Positions 33,653 to 48,800 are shown, counted from the first letter of the stretch. The stretch: DNA of 64,000 bases from Aptenodytes patagonicus (GCF_965638725.1 NC_134955.1:9576316-9640315); one strand, 5' to 3'. Numbers and translations are program-made. Notes: generated by a model not told the origin, from the sequence alone.

Positions 33653-36189
33653 TCTCTAAGGTGTTCCCCTTCCAGTTACCTCACATGTACGCAACTGGAA
33701 CCATAGTAAGGGAATAAAGTGCCAGGGTCTGTTCTATAGGATCTGCAGACAACTGTGGTTACTCTCAGACCCAAACGCCTTCATAACAGCTCTATGTCTA
33801 TCAGGACAGATCTGGTCCGTGACCTTATTCTCCTGAACAACAATCCCCTCTCTCAAGTGCTCCAAAGAATGAATATTAGTACTTAAATAATAACAACTTA
33901 TTTTTTTTCTAAAGATAATCTATGGAGTCATTACATTGATGTACAATTCCAGGTCTTGTCCGTGCAGAACCAAGGACTGCCTATTCCCCTTACCAGCCTA
34001 CTCCTGCAAGGCACTCCATCCTGCAGAGCAGGATCCCAGCGTACCATGCTCCAATGCGTGAGACCCATGCGTGGAAAGTGACCCACTGCTCACAGGTCTC
34101 ATAGACATGATCTAGCAGAGCATCAATAATCTGGTTATTGAGCAACAGGTAGAGAAGAGTGTCCCTTGCACCATAATTCCTATATGTACAGTGGCACAGT
34201 TAATACTGTATCTGTGTGTGACTTCAGAGAAGCCCTTCTCCATGCTAATAACGACCTTTTAACACTTCTTTTTTTAAAAGGCATTAAAATGAAAACAAGC
34301 TGTACTCTTTCCTATTTCATTCCCATTGCCAAGGATAACAAACCTGCACTATAAGTCCATGCTGCAACCTTGCACAGAATCTGAGGCAGGGATTTACAAA
34401 ACCCCTTCAGGAAGGAGAAACTTTATCACGCAATCAGCGATGGTCTCAGCCATAAACACCCTGAGGAGTACCGGGACCTGTTCTCAGCTGTGACAGCCAT
34501 GACTTCTGCTGCCTTGCTTGGAAGAAAGCAGTAGCAAAGAAACAGCTTCAAAAAGCCTTAGGAAAACAGTAGATAGCAGGAGACAGAGGTGGAAAAAATA
34601 GCACATTAATAACAGAAGCTTTTGTCCAAGATGGTGTCCTCCACAGAAAGTTGCATCTGCCAGCAAGAAAGAATTGAACTAAAGATTGTTCTTTAAACAT
34701 ATGGATGACCTACTCATTTTCTCTTCCCCTGCCAGGAGCTAGCCCCTGGGCTACACAGGTGAATGTTATGCATTCTCCAATTGATACACCAGTCACCACA
34801 GGTGCTGCTCTAGAGCAAAACCAAGCCCACCATTTTTTAAGACCTGAGATTGCCAAATACACTTTTTTCCCCACAAAGTGTGGGCACAGAGACCGAAGAA
34901 TTTCCAGGAAGAGATCAGGAAAAAAATAAAGCAAGGTTTCCACTAAATGAATGGAACTGTGGGAAATAGGCTTTGTAGATGTGGCCAAATTGTGCAGAAG
35001 GTTTTTTTTTTTTTTAAACAGCATTATAAATTGCAATTTGTGTTTAGATGTCCCTGTTGTAGCTGTGAGAACTCAGGGTCCTTTTACAGGAAAAAAAAAG
35101 AAGCGCTAAACTGTTTCATTAAACTCTATAGACATCCTCATTAAGCAGGTCAGCTCATTTCAGACTTAAATTTATAACCACACACCTAAAAGCCTTTGCA
35201 GTATTGGAGGTCACCCACAAAATAAAATGACATAGTATATGAAACTTAAAATCACAGAATTGCTGCAAAGACAAGAATCCCTCCTTAGCAGTTTGTGAAA
35301 CTATTAGCAAGATTATTTTTAACATGTCTCTTTACGGTTTGCTTTATTACCAGAAGGCAATTTTCAAGTCCTACATCAGAGAAGAGAATTTAAGAGTTGC
35401 TTGTGTGGTGGTTAATCTCAGTTTGGTGGGTTTGAAATCCCTAAACAAGGAGGCTGCAAACAAACCACCGCGATGAAGTCGGTCCCCCAGCTAACCTGGC
35501 AGCCGTTGCGTCCCTCAAACCTGTCCTTCCTTCACTACCTGTTCCTGGGAACTACCTTGAACACGTAGCAGCAAGAAAATGTGTTCATGTTAACCAGCGT
35601 GATCTTCTATCCAAAATTGTATACGTCAGGGTCCTCTCCACTTCTGCTACCTGAAAGGACCCTTTTGAGGCTGAGCTGCCCGTGCCCCTTCCCTGCAATG
35701 AGACAAGTCACGTCGGTGATACGGATGGAGGCACAGCTATGGGCAGGTGGGCTTCATGGCATGTTTAACCAGGCATTGCAAGGCTGGCTCAGGTGGCCTC
35801 TGTGCAGGGTTCAAGGGTCTGGCCAGCTTTGTGAGGGGAGATACGTGAGCTAGGCAAACCTTTGCTTGTAAATAACTTCAGAAGGGCATTTGCTTCTCTG
35901 CATCTGCAGAATAACAATAATAATCACAATCTCTGTCAAGTCAGCCCACCCTCTAGCCAGCAGTTTTGTAGCACGCCATTCCTGTGATGACTTTTGCTGG
36001 GAGGGAACGGGGACAGCAGCCTGCATCCAAATAGAGAACATGCATTTTTGCAAAGGTTTATTCCATTTTCACAACTCCTTGAGGTGTCTTCCTCCTCAGT
36101 GTACAAGTTGGCACCTGAACTTCTAGTAATGAAATACAGTGGAAATACCTGAAGTATTAGTGCACCATGCTGGACAGCTAGCTTGACTG
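33653..36189. other. Intron stretch, no gene seen
   Basis: Mixed composition. A GC-richer patch lies at 35.45-35.85 kb and a T tract at 35.00 kb. No gene or repeat family was recognised. Confidence 0.5.
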
Positions 36190-36380
36190 ATGGAGACTCT
36201 AAAGCCTCTCTGGGTAAGCTGTTTGACCACTCTGACAGTAAAAAAGTTTTTTTTCTTATGTTTAAATAGAATTTCCTGTATTTCAGTTTGTGCCCATTGC
36301 CTCTTGTCCTGTCACTGGGCACCACTGAGGAGGGCCTGGCTCCATCTTCTTCACTCCCCCACCATGTACTGCAGAGGGGA
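36190..36380 (-). repeat. CR1 LINE fragment, antisense
   Basis: The plus strand shows the reverse complement of CR1: AAAGCCTCTCTGGGTAAGCT, TTTCCTGTATTTCAGTTTGT, GCCCATTGCCTCTTGTCCTG and TCACTGGGCACCACTGAGGA. The 199-codon minus-strand open frame across 35936-36535 owes its middle part to this element and is not a host gene. Confidence 0.85.
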
Positions 36381-39300
36381 AGAATCACCTTCCTCGTCCT
36401 GCTGGCAATGCGCTGCCTAACACAGCCCTGGAGGCTGTTGGCTCTTTCTTCTGTGTGTTTTGTTTTGGAAAGGATAGCACTGTTTGTTGTCATTAGCGCT
36501 GTCCCTGTGAGTGCTTGACCCCATCCTTCCTCCAACCCCCTTCTTCATGCGTGGGGACAAAGGGAAGAGTATAGGATGTGAGCTTGAAACCCAGGGTTCC
36601 CTGATGGGTATTTTGAATGTGGAGCAGTTTGGAGATGTGTTATTAGGACTGCTAGAGTGAAACGGAGGTCTGAGACTGGACATATATGATTATATTATTA
36701 TGGATTCAGCTGTTATACGTGATTAGCCCAAAGAAAGGTAGCGTTTTATAGAACAACTCCAAAAATAATAAGTGGATGCATTCAGCCCTTCAACACCATT
36801 CCTAGTGGTTTACATCAAGTCGCCTTGCATCCTGTGCAGGTACACAGAGGTAAAATTTGGCCTTGTAGCTTCAGTTTCACCATCAGAATTATTCCACAGA
36901 ATAATTAAGTAGGTTTCTAATTCACACTGGAAGTATCCCCGTGTGATTTGGCTAAGGCCATTAGAAATAAACATAGTGAAAAATAAAGGCAACTCTGGAA
37001 GTTACATTTATAAGCTCTGACAATGGAGCAGTTAAATAAGACACAGTTTATTGTGTCAGTCACTAATGTAGAAAAACCTGAACTGTTTCCTAATGATTTC
37101 AACATGGGTCATTACATAGAGTGATCCAGTAGCACATAAAAACTACTATCAGCAAAACTGAGAGGGGAGAGGAGGGAGGTGGATGTTATTGCTGCCTTGC
37201 AGCAAAATACTTTGCAGTAAATTGGCACTGCACATCTCAGGTGTTTTGTGATGCTGCTCACAGGATTCAGCCCACAGCCACTTCCAGGCTCCCACTCTGA
37301 AAGGTCTCCAAAGTTTTGGTTGTAAATACAATGCAGAATTGTATTGCTAATGTGAGTAATCTTCTCAGGAGGTAAAGCATCTGTGGTTTTTTGTTTTTGA
37401 GTTTTTTGGTGTATTGCAGTTTCCTGAAGCCAGTCTTTCCAGTGGCAGTAGTGAGTGATATCTTACATGGTTTGTCAGTGCCGGAAACTCTTAACGCCTG
37501 CTCTGGTAGCTTAGCTCTGCTCCGTGGCAGAGCAGTGCCTGCTTGGTCAAAATCTATTCTTTACTGATACGACACACTGGACCTGATTGAAGATCTACAT
37601 TTTTATTGGCATTTTTCATGGCTTCCATATCTTTCTCTCCTGCTATTGTCCTTAGGATGTTAAGTGATATCAAGGGTTTTGCACCCTGCATGCCTCCCTG
37701 CTCCAGGGGCACTGAAGTAATCTCCCTCTGGTACCTTGCTTCCAGTTTTGACTTTCCTCAAGAGGCAAATGCTCTTCGACAAGATAAAATATGTCAGTTG
37801 TAATTCTTAAATCAACTGAAATATTGGATCGGCTGGTATACAGGAACAAAATTACATGAATTATGAGAAGAACTCCAGTAGACAACAGAGAAAACATGAG
37901 ATGATGCTGACCATGCACATGCAATCCTGGAGCATAATCAGGATGTCCTTTTTAAGCTGCACCATGAATTTCTCCAGCTAGACTTATTTTGCAAGGACAA
38001 CATAATACCGTGGACTCCATTAATACTTAAGATTCATCAGGGTTTTTCATTGCGTACATCTGAAAGGTTCCAATTTCACACTGAAATAAAATACGGCTAT
38101 TTCCCAGTGACAGCTGATGGTATTATTACTGGCCTGGACTGATTATACTTCAGTCAGGCACAGTGCAAAAATCTTGACATAGCCCTGTCGTTCTCTATCT
38201 ACCTCTTACAAACACATTCCTTTGCTGCTATAGTCCTATTGTGAATTAGACCTGACTGTATCAGTCAATCTGCTGACTGTGTAAATATCCCTAGGACTCT
38301 TGAGACCATCACCGTAACTCTACTTTCTCCCATTTCCCCCCTCAATCTGTTAATAGCTACTGTAATGCTTCAGTTTTAGTTAGAGTTGGCTGAGTCACAC
38401 CTGTCACTTCTTATTTACTTGCTCCAAAATGGTGTGTTCTTAGATGAACTGTGAGCAGCAGGAAAATTCAACTAACACGGTTGCGGGGAAAAACATTAAA
38501 ACTTTCAATTCACTAACAAAATGTTCTCTGAAACTTGTTAACTGTTTCACTCAACCCAAAATTACATTTTTGCCAGGTAATTTACTTTTCCACAATAGTT
38601 GCTGACTGTTTAGTGTGAGGGTGGACATGAGTGGCACACATTTTATAGCTTGCTTAGAGCTTGAGAAATCCTTGACTGTACTTGTCTGTCCTTCCCTAGT
38701 GGTGGAAAATCTTTTTTAACCACAGTTGTGAGTATATGAGTTGGCATCTTCTGGGAGTGAATCAGTACAGAACCTCAAACTTCCTTCTCCAGGGTACGCA
38801 AGAAGCGGTAACTGATTCTCACTTTGTTTTTGTGAAATGTCCTATAGACCCTATAGTCTGATTCAGTATCAGTTACTGTCAGAGCATTGTAAGGGATGTC
38901 GCAGATACTACTGGAAAATGCTTATCGACAAAGGAAATCCTAATTTGATCATTTGACATCACTCATAACATCTACAGAGAATCCTTTCCAGTTAGTATAG
39001 GTATATTTATGCCCTAATATGTCAAACGTTTTCAGATTTTGTTATAAATATAATAAATTGCAAGAAAATCTGATGCATTTAAGTGAGAAATGGAACAATA
39101 TGGCACATAAATTATAGTGTAGTTGTGGAAGAGCAAGAAACTCCCAAGAAATTCTGTGTTGCAAATGCTTTATGTGAAATATATAAAATCCAGTGCTGGA
39201 AATGGGACAGGAAAAACGTATACAACTCGGACCTTCACAGTTAAGATGAACTGTGTTTAGTAATCCCATTAAACCAGACTATAAGAATAGTCTGCTATAA

Positions 39301-42300
39301 TCTTAGCGTAGGCTTCTTGCTTCTATTTAAATATGGAATAGCTTAGCTGTTAAACTTCTTGGCCTCATTCTGTATTTTATTTTAAAACATATTTTTAAAC
39401 ATCCTGTATTTTATTTTAAATATTTGTATTTGTTTCCAGTGCGATCATGCTAAGGGTGTCCGAGTCAGTGGAAACACTGAGTGCGTCCATTCAAAGCACT
39501 TGCTGAGTCTTAAGCTTTGTCTAGGTAGTAAAAAATATTGCTGTGTCCCGTCTACTGCTTTTTTTTGGGAATTAGCTTTACTAAAAATCATTTGCCATCT
39601 GAAGAACCGTCTCCTAGACTAGCTGTTCTCATACCTTATGAACTGATAGAAGCAGTACATCTTCTGGAGGCTATCTGGAAAGCACATCTGATTGTGATAG
39701 GCACAGCCCATGAAATCAGTCCTGCAAACACTTCACAACATGAGAAAAATAGAGATGGGGTGTGTGTGGAAAAAAATATTTGAATGTAATGGAAAGGGAG
39801 CTGAAGGAACTGGTGTAAGAAAGCTGGGCAGTAAATCAAAACATGGAGTTGCTGATACATTTCTGTTTGGATAGCCTGACAAATTCACTGCTCCAGACAA
39901 AAAACCTCAGAGCTTCTCCTGCCGCCAACTTATGATGAGAAAGGTACATTATCATAGTGCCTGAGAGGATATTACCTAATGCTGCTTCTGCATTTGTTGC
40001 ATGTAATAGTCATTTTGATGATGTAGAGAGGTTTAGAAGAATGAATCAGTGTTTGGTACCAGAACAACCATTTTATTTATTGCTCCTAACTCATGAGTCC
40101 TTTCACAACTTATTTTTACCTTACAGAAGCATTTTCTGTGGTATGACTAACAGGTTTCTTCATCCCACTGTGGATACACTCCAGTGCACCACATAATGCA
40201 GATTTTCTGACTGGATGATAATTATGTGCCAGCCTGGGGACAGAAAAGGAGCTATAAGGCCTTTGGGAAATACTGGCAAAATGTAACCAGTATCTGATCT
40301 TTTCATTGTAGAGTTGCTGATGTAGCTCTTGTGAAACATCTACCGACTTGCTTGCTGTTGCCTATTAGGCAACCTCCCACTCACCAGCTACCCTTGGTGT
40401 TAACCTGTGCTCACGGGAAGTAGTAAGTCTATGTTAGCACACCTTTTTGTCTTTAATGTCTTTTATTGCTATAGATTTTTTTCCTCTACAGAATAGATAA
40501 ATACAAATTTAATCTATTACCATACATAGTATTGTTTTGTGATGTACAAACAATCAGTAATTTTCAGACAATATTTACCAATAGGGAGACCTTATGAGAA
40601 GGGCAGCCAAAAAAACTTCAGTGGTATTGTAAAACTTCCATTAATCCATGGACTACTTTTGTACAAGCTTTAAGTTACGAGAGACTTGAAAGGAATCACT
40701 GGCTTCACTTCCTTTCTTACCACTTCGAAATAATGTCTTACGAGCATTGTGACTGAATGGTTGAAAGTACGAACAAATTAGGGTTCCTTCTCTGTCCAAA
40801 CAGGTGAATCCCACTGCACAACTGAGCTTATGGTTGATGGGGTCCAGACTCATAACTCATTTTTTTTCATTGCCATCTGTAAGGCTTGCTTGTGCTGGAA
40901 AGGGAGAAAATTCAGAGCTCTTTGCCCAGAACAGCTTAATCAATAAAAATATGTTCTTAGCCATGGGATTGGAGGGAAACATGAAGATCTGCATCTTCTT
41001 GACAGGGATCTTGACTCCATCTCTTGTCAGCAGCAGCAGCAATTCTCATTCAGGAACAATTACATTACAGCAAACCCAAAGAATAGCCATTTCAGAGCTG
41101 CTTTGAAAATGAAATATTAAAATTGTCCATTTCTTTAGTTATTCAATATTTAATTATTTAAATTATTAAAATAAATCATCGCGGTTTTGCTTAGATCCTG
41201 CATGCTGTAAAATGAGTCCTTGCATGCCTTCCAATACTAAATTATTACTTTCTTTTACCCAGAGCAATGAGTACTATTGCCTCAGTCACAGCATCAAGGG
41301 TCCAGCTAAACACTGATTTTTTAATTTTTGTGTGTTGCAGTTTCTATAGCCTTTGGTTAAAAAACAGTGAGGTTCATTATAGGAAGACCACTTCAAAGAC
41401 CCAATTTACATTTTTTGACAATACAAATGTTCCGAGCAACAAATCCGAGAGAAAAGACCTGGGTTGTTAATCCCATCACGATAGACCTCCCATAACCTCC
41501 TGCAAATTCCAGGTGCTTTGGGCAGATTCTTTTTGGCTGATGGGAGCTTTGACTGTTTGCAATGGATTTATAATAGCAGCTCTAAAACTGCGTGTGATGC
41601 GAGTGAATTTCCTACAAGATATGTTTATTTTGTGCCTTATTTATTACTGTGAGCTGTTTTCCAGGGAACTGCATGGAAGTGTTTGCTATGCTAACTGATC
41701 ATCTGGGCCATTCTGGTAAATAGAAACCCTCCAGAATAACTGAATCATGATCTGAGTTTTGTGCCGGTGAATTTTTACACATCAGTGTTTTCTACAGTAA
41801 CATTGAAAGCTAATTATTCTACAGATTTAGGATTTTCTCTTTTACCTCTTTCTCATTTGATGTGTTGCACTATCACAGCCCTTGTTGGAAAGGTCTCTAA
41901 TTCACAAAGCAGTGAGTTAGCCTAGTTGGCAGACTCACTATCCTAATAAAACCCCACTCTTCTCATATCTGAAATACCTCACTCTTCTACCTACTCAGGT
42001 AAAGCTTTTCTACAATGATGCATGCTAACCCCCTTGCTGTTTTCTTAGAAGGGGAAATAGCGATAGCATTTCCTATTCTACTTGTCATCCCTTTATTCAA
42101 GAATTTCACTGAACGTCTGTAAACATTAAATTAATTCAGATGAGACCACAGCCTCTCAAATGATCACTTTTTACACATGCTACAAGTGGGGCACAAATAC
42201 CTTCCAGAGGCTCACACAATGAATTATTGTCAAAAGCTGAGCCCTGGAGTCCTGAATCTATTTCAGAGTTGCAGAAATCCCTCACACAATTCCCTTGGGT

Positions 42301-45300
42301 GCTGAATATACAGGATACACAAAATGCAAGTATCTTTGATCTCTGATTTAGCTACTATGTGCTTAATTAAAGACTATTTGTAGTTTGCAGAAAAGATTTC
42401 AGAATTTTTATTTATGAGTCTCGGGTTTGTAGGAGCTGATGTAACAACGTGGCAAGGTTATATATTTGCAGAGGCTGTTGCAGTACTGAAGCATTCTGTG
42501 ACTTTGATGCAGGTGAGTGGGTTTCTAAGACACCTGTTTAAAAAACGCCTTTCTGAGTGGAATATAATTGCAGCACACGCAATTTTAGCTGGTAACATTC
42601 AGGTGAATACCTGCTTGCTCCGACTGTCAAAATGCAACCCAAGTTACTGCCCTGAAAATCTTCATCTTACAGCCTCATTTTTAGGGGAAATGCTGAGTCT
42701 CTTCACATTCTGATTAAGCTTGTCGCTGATATATTTCTATAGTGAATATTTGAATAGTTTTTTTTTGTTTTGGATTTTGTCTATACGTTTTGTGAAAATG
42801 TCTGCTTCCCTCTGAGATAGTCTTAAAAAATTATCCTAGCCTTTCTCATGTGCTCTGTCAGCTGCTTTTTCAAGTTGCATTCATTTGATACTTTCAGTTA
42901 ATAATAAATCTATCGTCCGATGTCAGAAAGCACTACAGTCCTTTTTCAGCTTGCCAATTTAAGTCTAAAAATTTCTTCATATTTCATCGTTGTCCACCCA
43001 GTAAGATTGGTTTTAGGGCTCTACTGTCACATTGCATATATGAAGCATTACTTCAACTTGTACTTGGAAACAATTTGTACGAAATGTGTGGATGCATAAT
43101 TTTCACTTTTATGATCCCACCGCGTCAGTTCTTTTCTCACGCTTCTCCTGCTGGCACACACCACCTACATACTACCCATCTCCTTCTGGCCTGACTGTCC
43201 TACCCGCGTTCCCCCTGCTCTGGCTCACGAAAGCTCCCTTTGGCTGGACACGGCCTCTGCCTTCTTTTTGTGGAAGATTTCTTTTCTTTTCTGTTCTGTG
43301 GGTGGAAAGGGACCATAACCACACTGGGCATGATGCTGGTGCTGCTCAAGTACTACAGTCAGCATTTACTCCGAAGGGATTGCTATTCTTTTTCCAAGCA
43401 TTTAAATCTATTCCAAAGAGAAATCACAAATTCTTTCTTAAAGATAATACTTTCCAAGCAAGCTGATCACAAATAACAAAATTAAAATGCTAAATAATTG
43501 CAAGAGAACATTATGCACTTGCTTCCATTAAGAATATGTACTTCCTTAAGTGATTATGAAACAATATTGAAGTGGACAGATCTGTCCTTGGCATGATTTG
43601 ACTGTTACATCAGTGGATTTCCATTGATTTATAACAGATAAAAATCTGACCAATTTGACATAGTGGAAATAACTAATACATATTTCAGAGCAACATTGAC
43701 CTTGCTCCTGACTCTCTTCGTTTCAGTGTGTGAATCAGAGGTAACTACATTTAATTTAATGGTACCAAATATGGTGTTGGCTTGCATTATAAGCAAACTA
43801 CTTGATAAACACTTTGTAGTATTATTTAAATGAAAGTATTGCACGGACATATGAAAGTCTTTTGAAGAGAAGGATAACAATCATGCTTCCTGGTTTAATG
43901 CTGAATGATATAAAAAATGGAACATACATATCAAGTCGACCTCCTCTAGAAAAGCAACGATCTCTCTGTAACTAGGGGCAAACCAGAAATACAGATAATT
44001 GGAGGCATATCAAAACCAGCTCTGTAAATTAAAAGTGTTTGTTAAAAATATGCCATTTGTCTCATTTTCTTCTGCAGAGAAATCATCTCTTAACCATGAA
44101 TATTTCTGCTAAATGAGGTATTTGTTACATTCAACAGGAACAAAGGAAAATACAAATCCTAATAATTTTTTAATGACTTGATTCAGCTATTTTTAACCCC
44201 TTGCAAGCAATAGCTTATTTTTCCCTAATTCAGCAGAAATGATTACACCTTCTCATCTAGCACCACCTCCACAGGAAATAGCTATAGAGCATATTGCTCT
44301 CCATATTGACAATTTTAAGACTTTTTTTAAAGAATGTGAATCCTGGGATTATTTGCAATAGGACTTTGATGTTTTGTAATTTACAGATCCAGTGTGAAAA
44401 GTCTATGGCTTTGCTGTCTATACAGATCTGGATAAATGTAAGTGAGTTCAGATACCACTCCCTGTGGCTTTGGCTTATTAAGGTTTAGTGTTTGTACATG
44501 TCCTGCTTACGCTTTGGTGCATACCACGTGTACAAAATCTCTGACAGGGATGGATGAGAAAAGATCATCTCGCAGAGAAGATCGTCAGCAGAGAAGTAAA
44601 TTCTAGATTCATATTTTTTCTGTGTAATGAGCTTTGTACTTTTTCAATGCACCTTGTTAACGGCACCGGCACTGCTGTAACTGGGATGGTCTAGGGATAT
44701 AAACAGGACAATGTTTATAGGAGGAGATGAGATGCTTTATTAGGAACAACTTGCAGAGTTGGCCAAATTGCATGTTTTAGATGCACAAGCCTTTCTTCAT
44801 CTTTCAAATCTGAAAGAAAAGCAGCAGCTTTCAAAGCTAAATGCATGAATACAGGTGCTCAGAGTATAGTTAGAGAAGCGTGAATTAAAATATCTTTGGG
44901 GACGTTATCAGAGAAGAGAGAGAAAGAGGTAGATTGCTTTGTAAGAATGTGAAAAATGTATGACTAGTACAGAGTTTGAGTCCCTTTAGTTTCCTGATAC
45001 CATGTGCTTACAGATGTCAGTCATCTTTCTATTTATGTTTTTCTGTCTATCAGAATATACTTGCTTCTTCTCAAAAGACAGTACAGAAAGTGAAGTAATT
45101 GGTACCTGTTTTGGACTTTGACATCCCAAGTGCAATATACTTGTAAAAATCAGGTTCTTGGGATTTCAAGTTTATATCCAAAAACAGTGACGAGTTGGCA
45201 AAGTTTGGAGTTAATTTTCCTGTACCTCAGATTCCTGATGTGAAAACTCATCTTTTTTTTATTTGGGGAATGGATGAGACAATTTTCTTAGGGACAGCAT

Positions 45301-45714
45301 CCTCAGTGATAAACATGAAACAAGAACTCGACTAAAATCTGGTGCATGCGACAAATATGGCAAATATATGGTATGAAGAGGATGATTAAAAAAAAAGTGA
45401 ACAGATATTTTAATTCCTGATTGCTATCCAGTCCCTCTGCTGAATAAGGCAAGGATTTGGAGGGAAGGGTGGCATGTCTGTGTGCAATCAAAGGCTGTTG
45501 TAGAGGAACATTTTCTAATTTTGGAATACTTGACTTTCCAATTTGAGTAACATTTATAACATCAGGTTTCAGTTTTTGATTAAATGGGATATTCAGCACT
45601 GTTGTGCAAAATCGTTATGTTATGTCAGTAAAAGTAATAGAATGGGAGAACATGGTGTTGAGCTTGTCAAACCCAGGACTCTGAGTGGAGGCTTCTGACT
45701 TTGGTGTTGTGCAT
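36381..45714. other. Intron stretch, no gene seen
   Basis: Over 9 kb of AT-rich sequence with scattered short frames and no recognised repeats except a (CAG)n run at 41028-41040. Such long repeat-free intron sequence may contain conserved regulatory elements, which cannot be judged from one species. Frames at 43086-43466 look like chance. Confidence 0.5.
41028..41040 (+). repeat. Short (CAG)n microsatellite
   Basis: Four CAG units plus GC, non-coding in this context. Confidence 0.85.
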
Positions 45715-45835
45715 GTCCTCTGGCTCGTTGTGAGACCCTTGAGAAGTTACCCTACCAGCTGTGCCTCAGCTTCCCTGAGGCAGGTGTCTTGGTAAAATAG
45801 GGCAGATAATGCATCATGAAATAACAGGACTTCGT
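45715..45835 (+). repeat. MIR SINE fragment, sense
   Basis: The series TTGTGAGACCCTTGAGAAGT, TACCCTACCAGCTGTGCCTC, AGCTTCCCTGAGG and GGTAAAATAGGGCAGATAAT follows the MIR core (TGTGTGACCTTGGGCAAGTT and on to CTGTAAAATGGG) step by step, with an insertion near the end. It is an old amniote element. Confidence 0.7.
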
Positions 45836-48800
45836 AACAGTAGTTTATATTGGAAAATATCAGTTTATGAAATGATCAGCTTTGTATTGCATGTAGATGA
45901 ATACTTTATTAGGTTAACCTCTGCTTCATTTTGCACACAACATAATTATTGAAGTCACCATTTCTTGATTTTCTTTGTGAAATATCATTACAGGATATGT
46001 AAAAAATAAAAGAACACTTAAGTACTAATTATGGAACCATTTCTATTAGGATATTGAAGTTTCATTCAATTTTTCACCTACCTTAAATGTCACTATTCAA
46101 TTTTTTGTTTTGTATGAAGATCACAGTATATTTTCATCGTATTTATCAGAGAAAAATATTTTTGGAATGTTTAAACTAAATCTATTGCTTTATAATCTTC
46201 TGTATACTGAAGCTGGGATTAAAAGTTTAGTGTTTGACTGGAAGGGTTGTTTTGCCACTGAGCAGCTGGTTTGCTCTCCTTCAGGCTTCCTATATATTAA
46301 AATCATTATCAGATAACATCAGTTATATCTTTGAGAGAAGCTAATCAGACTTACTAACAATTTTACTTTATATTGCCATTAATTTTACTTTAATCAAAGT
46401 ATCTGTTTTCTTAATTTATAATTGTCTTGAAGCTGCCAGATGAGATTAAAGATCCTTTTTCTATCAGTGAGGAGAATGCTGTTGTTAAGCTCTCTGTTGT
46501 TCTGCTGCAGAGTCTCGGGAGGCAGGATGGCAGCCTCTTCGTGGCGGCTGGTTATTCTGTCCAGGAATTCTCTAAGGCCATTCTCCAAGGCAGGATCTTT
46601 TCACAGTAAACCTGCCTTTGTATGGCCTGTAAGGCTGGCAGGCCATTAAATGAGTGATAATTGAGGAAAATCTGTAAAGTCCATTTTGTTTTGACCTAAT
46701 TGACAATCCATTGTTAAACCACGACAGACTATTACCACTTCATCCTTCTCCAACAAATTGTTCACTTGAGTTGGGCTATCAGTCCTCGTTCATGCTGATC
46801 TTGCTGACAGAGTAATTATTAAAGTATGTCATACTATTAGTAAAGATGGTGTATTGCATAATGTGTGTGTTTGTGTCATGTGGGGGGTAAAAGATTTCTT
46901 TATAATGATATAGAAATCACTGCTGTAGGAGAAACACCTACTAGAAAGTTTCCACTTGTTTGGCATTTCCTTGCTTTTTAGGATTTACGTTGGAAAAAGT
47001 ATTAAGTGACCTCCAGCCAAATGTGTTATGGAATATTGTGTAATAGATGTCACGGTCAAAACTGTAAAACACGAAGAACACACTTCCATGGTGCTCCATT
47101 GCAGAGAGGTTTGGTGGGAATGGTGAGACTGGTGTGCACAGAGAGCGAGTGGGGATGTCTGGATGCAGAAGGAATGGAAGGGACGGCAGAAAAGGGGTGT
47201 AGGATCAAAACACATCTCAGGACACCCCAATCAGGACGAGCCTGCACCCAGACTAAAATGAAGGACAAACTGCAGACGGGGAATCACCGAGATCTTCATC
47301 GAGAGGTAATTGCAGAAAGATGAAGAGTAGGGCTGGAGCCCATGGAGAGACAGAAATCATAGCCCAGTGTCAGCTCTGTACGGTACAAAAAACACCCAAA
47401 CCCAGCAGCAGGCTGCAAGCCTGGGAAGAAGATGGGGGTGTGATGGGGCTTTTCCCAGCATTGCTGTGGGGAGCCCTGGTCCAGACGGTGTGGCCGCAGC
47501 TGTGCTCCTTGGTGCCCAGCCACGGGGCAGCGTGCCTGGGCACGCTCGACTTGGTGTGTGGGAGTGTGTGGGTTGGAGGGGGTGAGCGAGTGAAATCAGT
47601 TTTGTTTTTAAATCATCTTAAAATCACCCCACCTCGTGTTGAGCTATGTTAAACTGTGGCTACAGCATGGCAAATGTATTTGCTGTGCTGTGACCTTGCA
47701 GTGTGCATAAGGTGAGAGCGCAGCACGGCTGATAAAGCACAGCATTTTTCACATTTGGGGCTGTGCCCTGTAGAAGTAGCTGTCTGAAAAGAATTAATGG
47801 GAGTGGGTCAGATACGTGAGGGGAGAGGGAGTATTTAAATGTTTGGCAGGAGATCAGGGGTGGGTATGAGTCACATTTCCGGCATGGTACGTATTTTTAG
47901 CATTTACTCCTTATGCTGTATCTTTTCTCATTTTTACAATAAATAAATACGAACCCCGTGTGCACCTCGGTAGCACCGGTCTTCTTTTTTGCATTCAGCA
48001 AAGCTGTTGTGGAGAGTTGGTGGTCTTGGGAGTGGGGCCTGCCTGGTCTCTGTGTTTGGTGGAGAAGGGCAGCAACCACTTATTAGCCCCACAGATCTTC
48101 AGTTTCTCTGTCCTGCTCAGAAAGCCCTTTGTGATCTTTCCCTTCTCTCTCCAACCATTAAATGGAAATGTGACATGCAACCACTGAGAGACGAAGCTCT
48201 GGTTTCTCCAGGCTCCTGAGAGTCAGACTGGAGGAGCGGGCTGGAGTGCATGTAAAGAGCTGGTGAGATCCGTACATCCCTTGTGGCTCTTTTGAAAGAA
48301 GAAGAATCACGGCAAACTCCAGGATTTTATCATTATAGACATTTTATGTCTTTTAATTCTCTCCTCTCTAGATGAAGGGGAGGAGACCTGTTCTGTGTGA
48401 CTAGCAGTTAGGGAATAAAAGGGAACGCATGGTTTTCCTGCAAGTCAAATCACCATTCTATCTCAGATGTTATTTCTAAAGTTTTTATATATTGATATGA
48501 CTACTAATTAAAAAGGTAAAGAAATAATATTTAAAATAATAAAACATGTTTTTGTATATTTAGTTAAGCATTAAATGTACCATCTCTGCACCAAGGTGTG
48601 TTTAATACCATGACCGAGGGCTTCAGGTTGTCTGCCTGAAATGTGGGTGATACTACTATGCTTTGAACTAAGGATATTTGAGCATCTCTGGGTCTTTGGT
48701 CAAAGGATAGAAAAGATTCAAATTTCCCGTTATTTGTTTGAATTAGTAGTATAGTGAAAACTCTACCTGGCATTGTAAAAAAAATGTGCCCCACTGCAGA

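Noticed and set aside
35936..36535. 199-codon minus-strand open frame
   Set aside because: Its middle part is CR1 LINE sequence (words like SDRTRGNGHKLK are translated CR1) and the rest has no motif.
43086..43466. 126-codon plus-strand frame
   Set aside because: Low-information composition, no splice framework or family match, and a length expected by chance.
47006..47652. Two adjoining plus-strand frames of 105 and 110 codons
   Set aside because: Different frames without a sensible junction, unremarkable composition, no motif, no repeat match.
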